A DNA stretch of 64,000 nt from Psychrobacter immobilis (lineage in GTDB: Bacteria; Pseudomonadota; Gammaproteobacteria; Pseudomonadales; Moraxellaceae). Below, one piece after another: positions 63,255 to 64,000 of this stretch; the first letter of the stretch is position 1; every line of letters starts with the position of its first letter. The notes beneath the pieces are model-generated. The model worked only from the letters and a program-made list of their open reading frames with translations, was not told the origin of the DNA and searched no databases. Location of the stretch: the NCBI RefSeq assembly GCF_904846225.1, contig NZ_CAJGZJ010000016.1, positions 1 through 64,000 of the forward strand, read 5' to 3'. A program made the translations under genes and the position numbers.

Positions 63255-64000
63255 CTAATCGAGCACTTTTACGGTACGACGTTTTTGCTCTTCATCAACT
63301 TTTTTGTTGACGATATACTGCTGCGTCATACTAAACAAGTTGTTCACTGTCCAGTACAGTACCAAACCTGCTGGGAAGAACAACATAAAGAGCGTAAAGA
63401 TAATCGGTAAGAACTTCATTACTTTGGCTTGCATTGGATCCGCTGGCTGCGGGTTTAGCTGCTGCTGGGTGAACATCGACGCACCCATCAGTAGTGGTAA
63501 AATAAACCATGGGTCCATCGCTGACAAATCTTGAATCCATAAGATCCAAGGCGCATGACGTAGCTCAACACTTTCGACCAGTACCCAATATAACGCTAAG
63601 AAAATAGGCATTTGCATCAAAATAGGCAAACAACCTGCCATCGGATTGACCTTCTCTTCTTTATAGATGGCCATCATCTGTTGTGACATTTTCATGCGGT
63701 CATCGCCATGTTCTTCTTTGAGCGATTTTAGTCTTGGCGCGATCGCTCGCATCTTCGCCATTGAGTAGTAGCTCTTGTTAGAGAACCACATCAAAGCAAT
63801 TTTAACTAGGACCGTCAATAGGATGATCGACCAACCCCAGTTACCAATAACCTTATGAATACCTTCTAATATCGCGAATAACACTTTTGATATTGGCCAC
63901 AACAACCCATAATCGACCGTTTTATTCAGCCCAACTGCCTCTTCCTTAAGCTCAGACTGTACTTTCGGACCTGCATATAGCGTTGCATCCAGCGTTGCTT
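63255..64000 (-). CDS. yidC: Membrane protein insertase YidC (3' part; 5' end outside window)
   Basis: Inserts inner-membrane proteins, alone or with SecYEG. The visible 248 codons cover the last part of the periplasmic domain and the conserved core: YGLLWPISKVLFAILEGIHKVIGNWGWSIILL (TM2), MAKMRAIAPRLKSLKEEHGDD, VNPMAGCLPILMQMPIFLALYWVL, FTLFMLFFPAGLVLYWTVNNLFS. It ends in a basic tail QKRRTVKVLD. The frame continues past the window end without a start, so it is partial. Upstream of mnmE, the usual order near dnaA. Confidence 0.95.
   Translation of the reverse strand, partial: ATLDATLYAGPKVQSELKEEAVGLNKTVDYGLLWPISKVLFAILEGIHKVIGNWGWSIILLTVLVKIALMWFSNKSYYSMAKMRAIAPRLKSLKEEHGDDRMKMSQQMMAIYKEEKVNPMAGCLPILMQMPIFLALYWVLVESVELRHAPWILWIQDLSAMDPWFILPLLMGASMFTQQQLNPQPADPMQAKVMKFLPIIFTLFMLFFPAGLVLYWTVNNLFSMTQQYIVNKKVDEEQKRRTVKVLD

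Overview
The window looks like a Psychrobacter chromosome (Gammaproteobacteria, Moraxellaceae). This rests on overall protein character, moderate GC with AT-rich spacers, bioF-bioC and nfeD-qmcA pairs, paired membrane fatty-acid desaturases, and the mnmE-yidC pair that normally sits next to rnpA-rpmH-dnaA. The genus is inferred from memory, not from a search.

Layout. 1-9446: a decayed gene at the edge, avtA, two unknown envelope genes, hisB-hisH, a GNAT-like gene, tRNA-Phe, a DUF4385 gene, gph and the 3' piece of comM. 9447-24288: a 14,842-bp Tn7-like transposon inserted in comM. It has TGT...ACA ends, TnsB-type end repeats and a 5-bp duplication (GCCAC), and it carries tnsA-tnsB-tnsC-tniQ, a zinc-finger/recombinase-like target selector of the TnsF type, a three-gene restriction-modification cargo, a possible nuclease, a lipoprotein and a large protein that resembles TnsE. 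24289-25227: the 5' piece of comM. 25525-42279: a penicillin-acylase-family lipoprotein, a HemN-like protein without its radical-SAM cysteines, qmcA/nfeD, an outer-membrane barrel, bioF-bioC, grpE-dnaK, an esterase and two metallophosphoesterases. 42517-47573: two fatty-acid desaturases, a DCC protein, an epimerase and a GbsR/MarR-type regulator whose likely operator precedes both desaturases and the regulator gene. 47741-64000: tsaC, dprA, a LysM protein, thrC, rsmB, fmt, a hybrid histidine kinase lacking the phospho-accepting His, ribE, ribD, nrdR, mnmE and the 3' part of yidC.

Seven parS-like sites lie between 44.2 and 61.9 kb, and a DnaA-box cluster lies at 59.6-59.9 kb, so this end of the window is probably close to the replication origin. 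At least seven copies of a palindromic intergenic repeat with a shared core and variable pairing arms are scattered through the core genome and none were seen in the transposon. The best candidate for an unusual system is the comM-targeting transposon: a core machine with two candidate target selectors (TnsF-like and possibly TnsE-like) and a defence cargo in which a DNA adenine methyltransferase appears divided between two overlapping genes.
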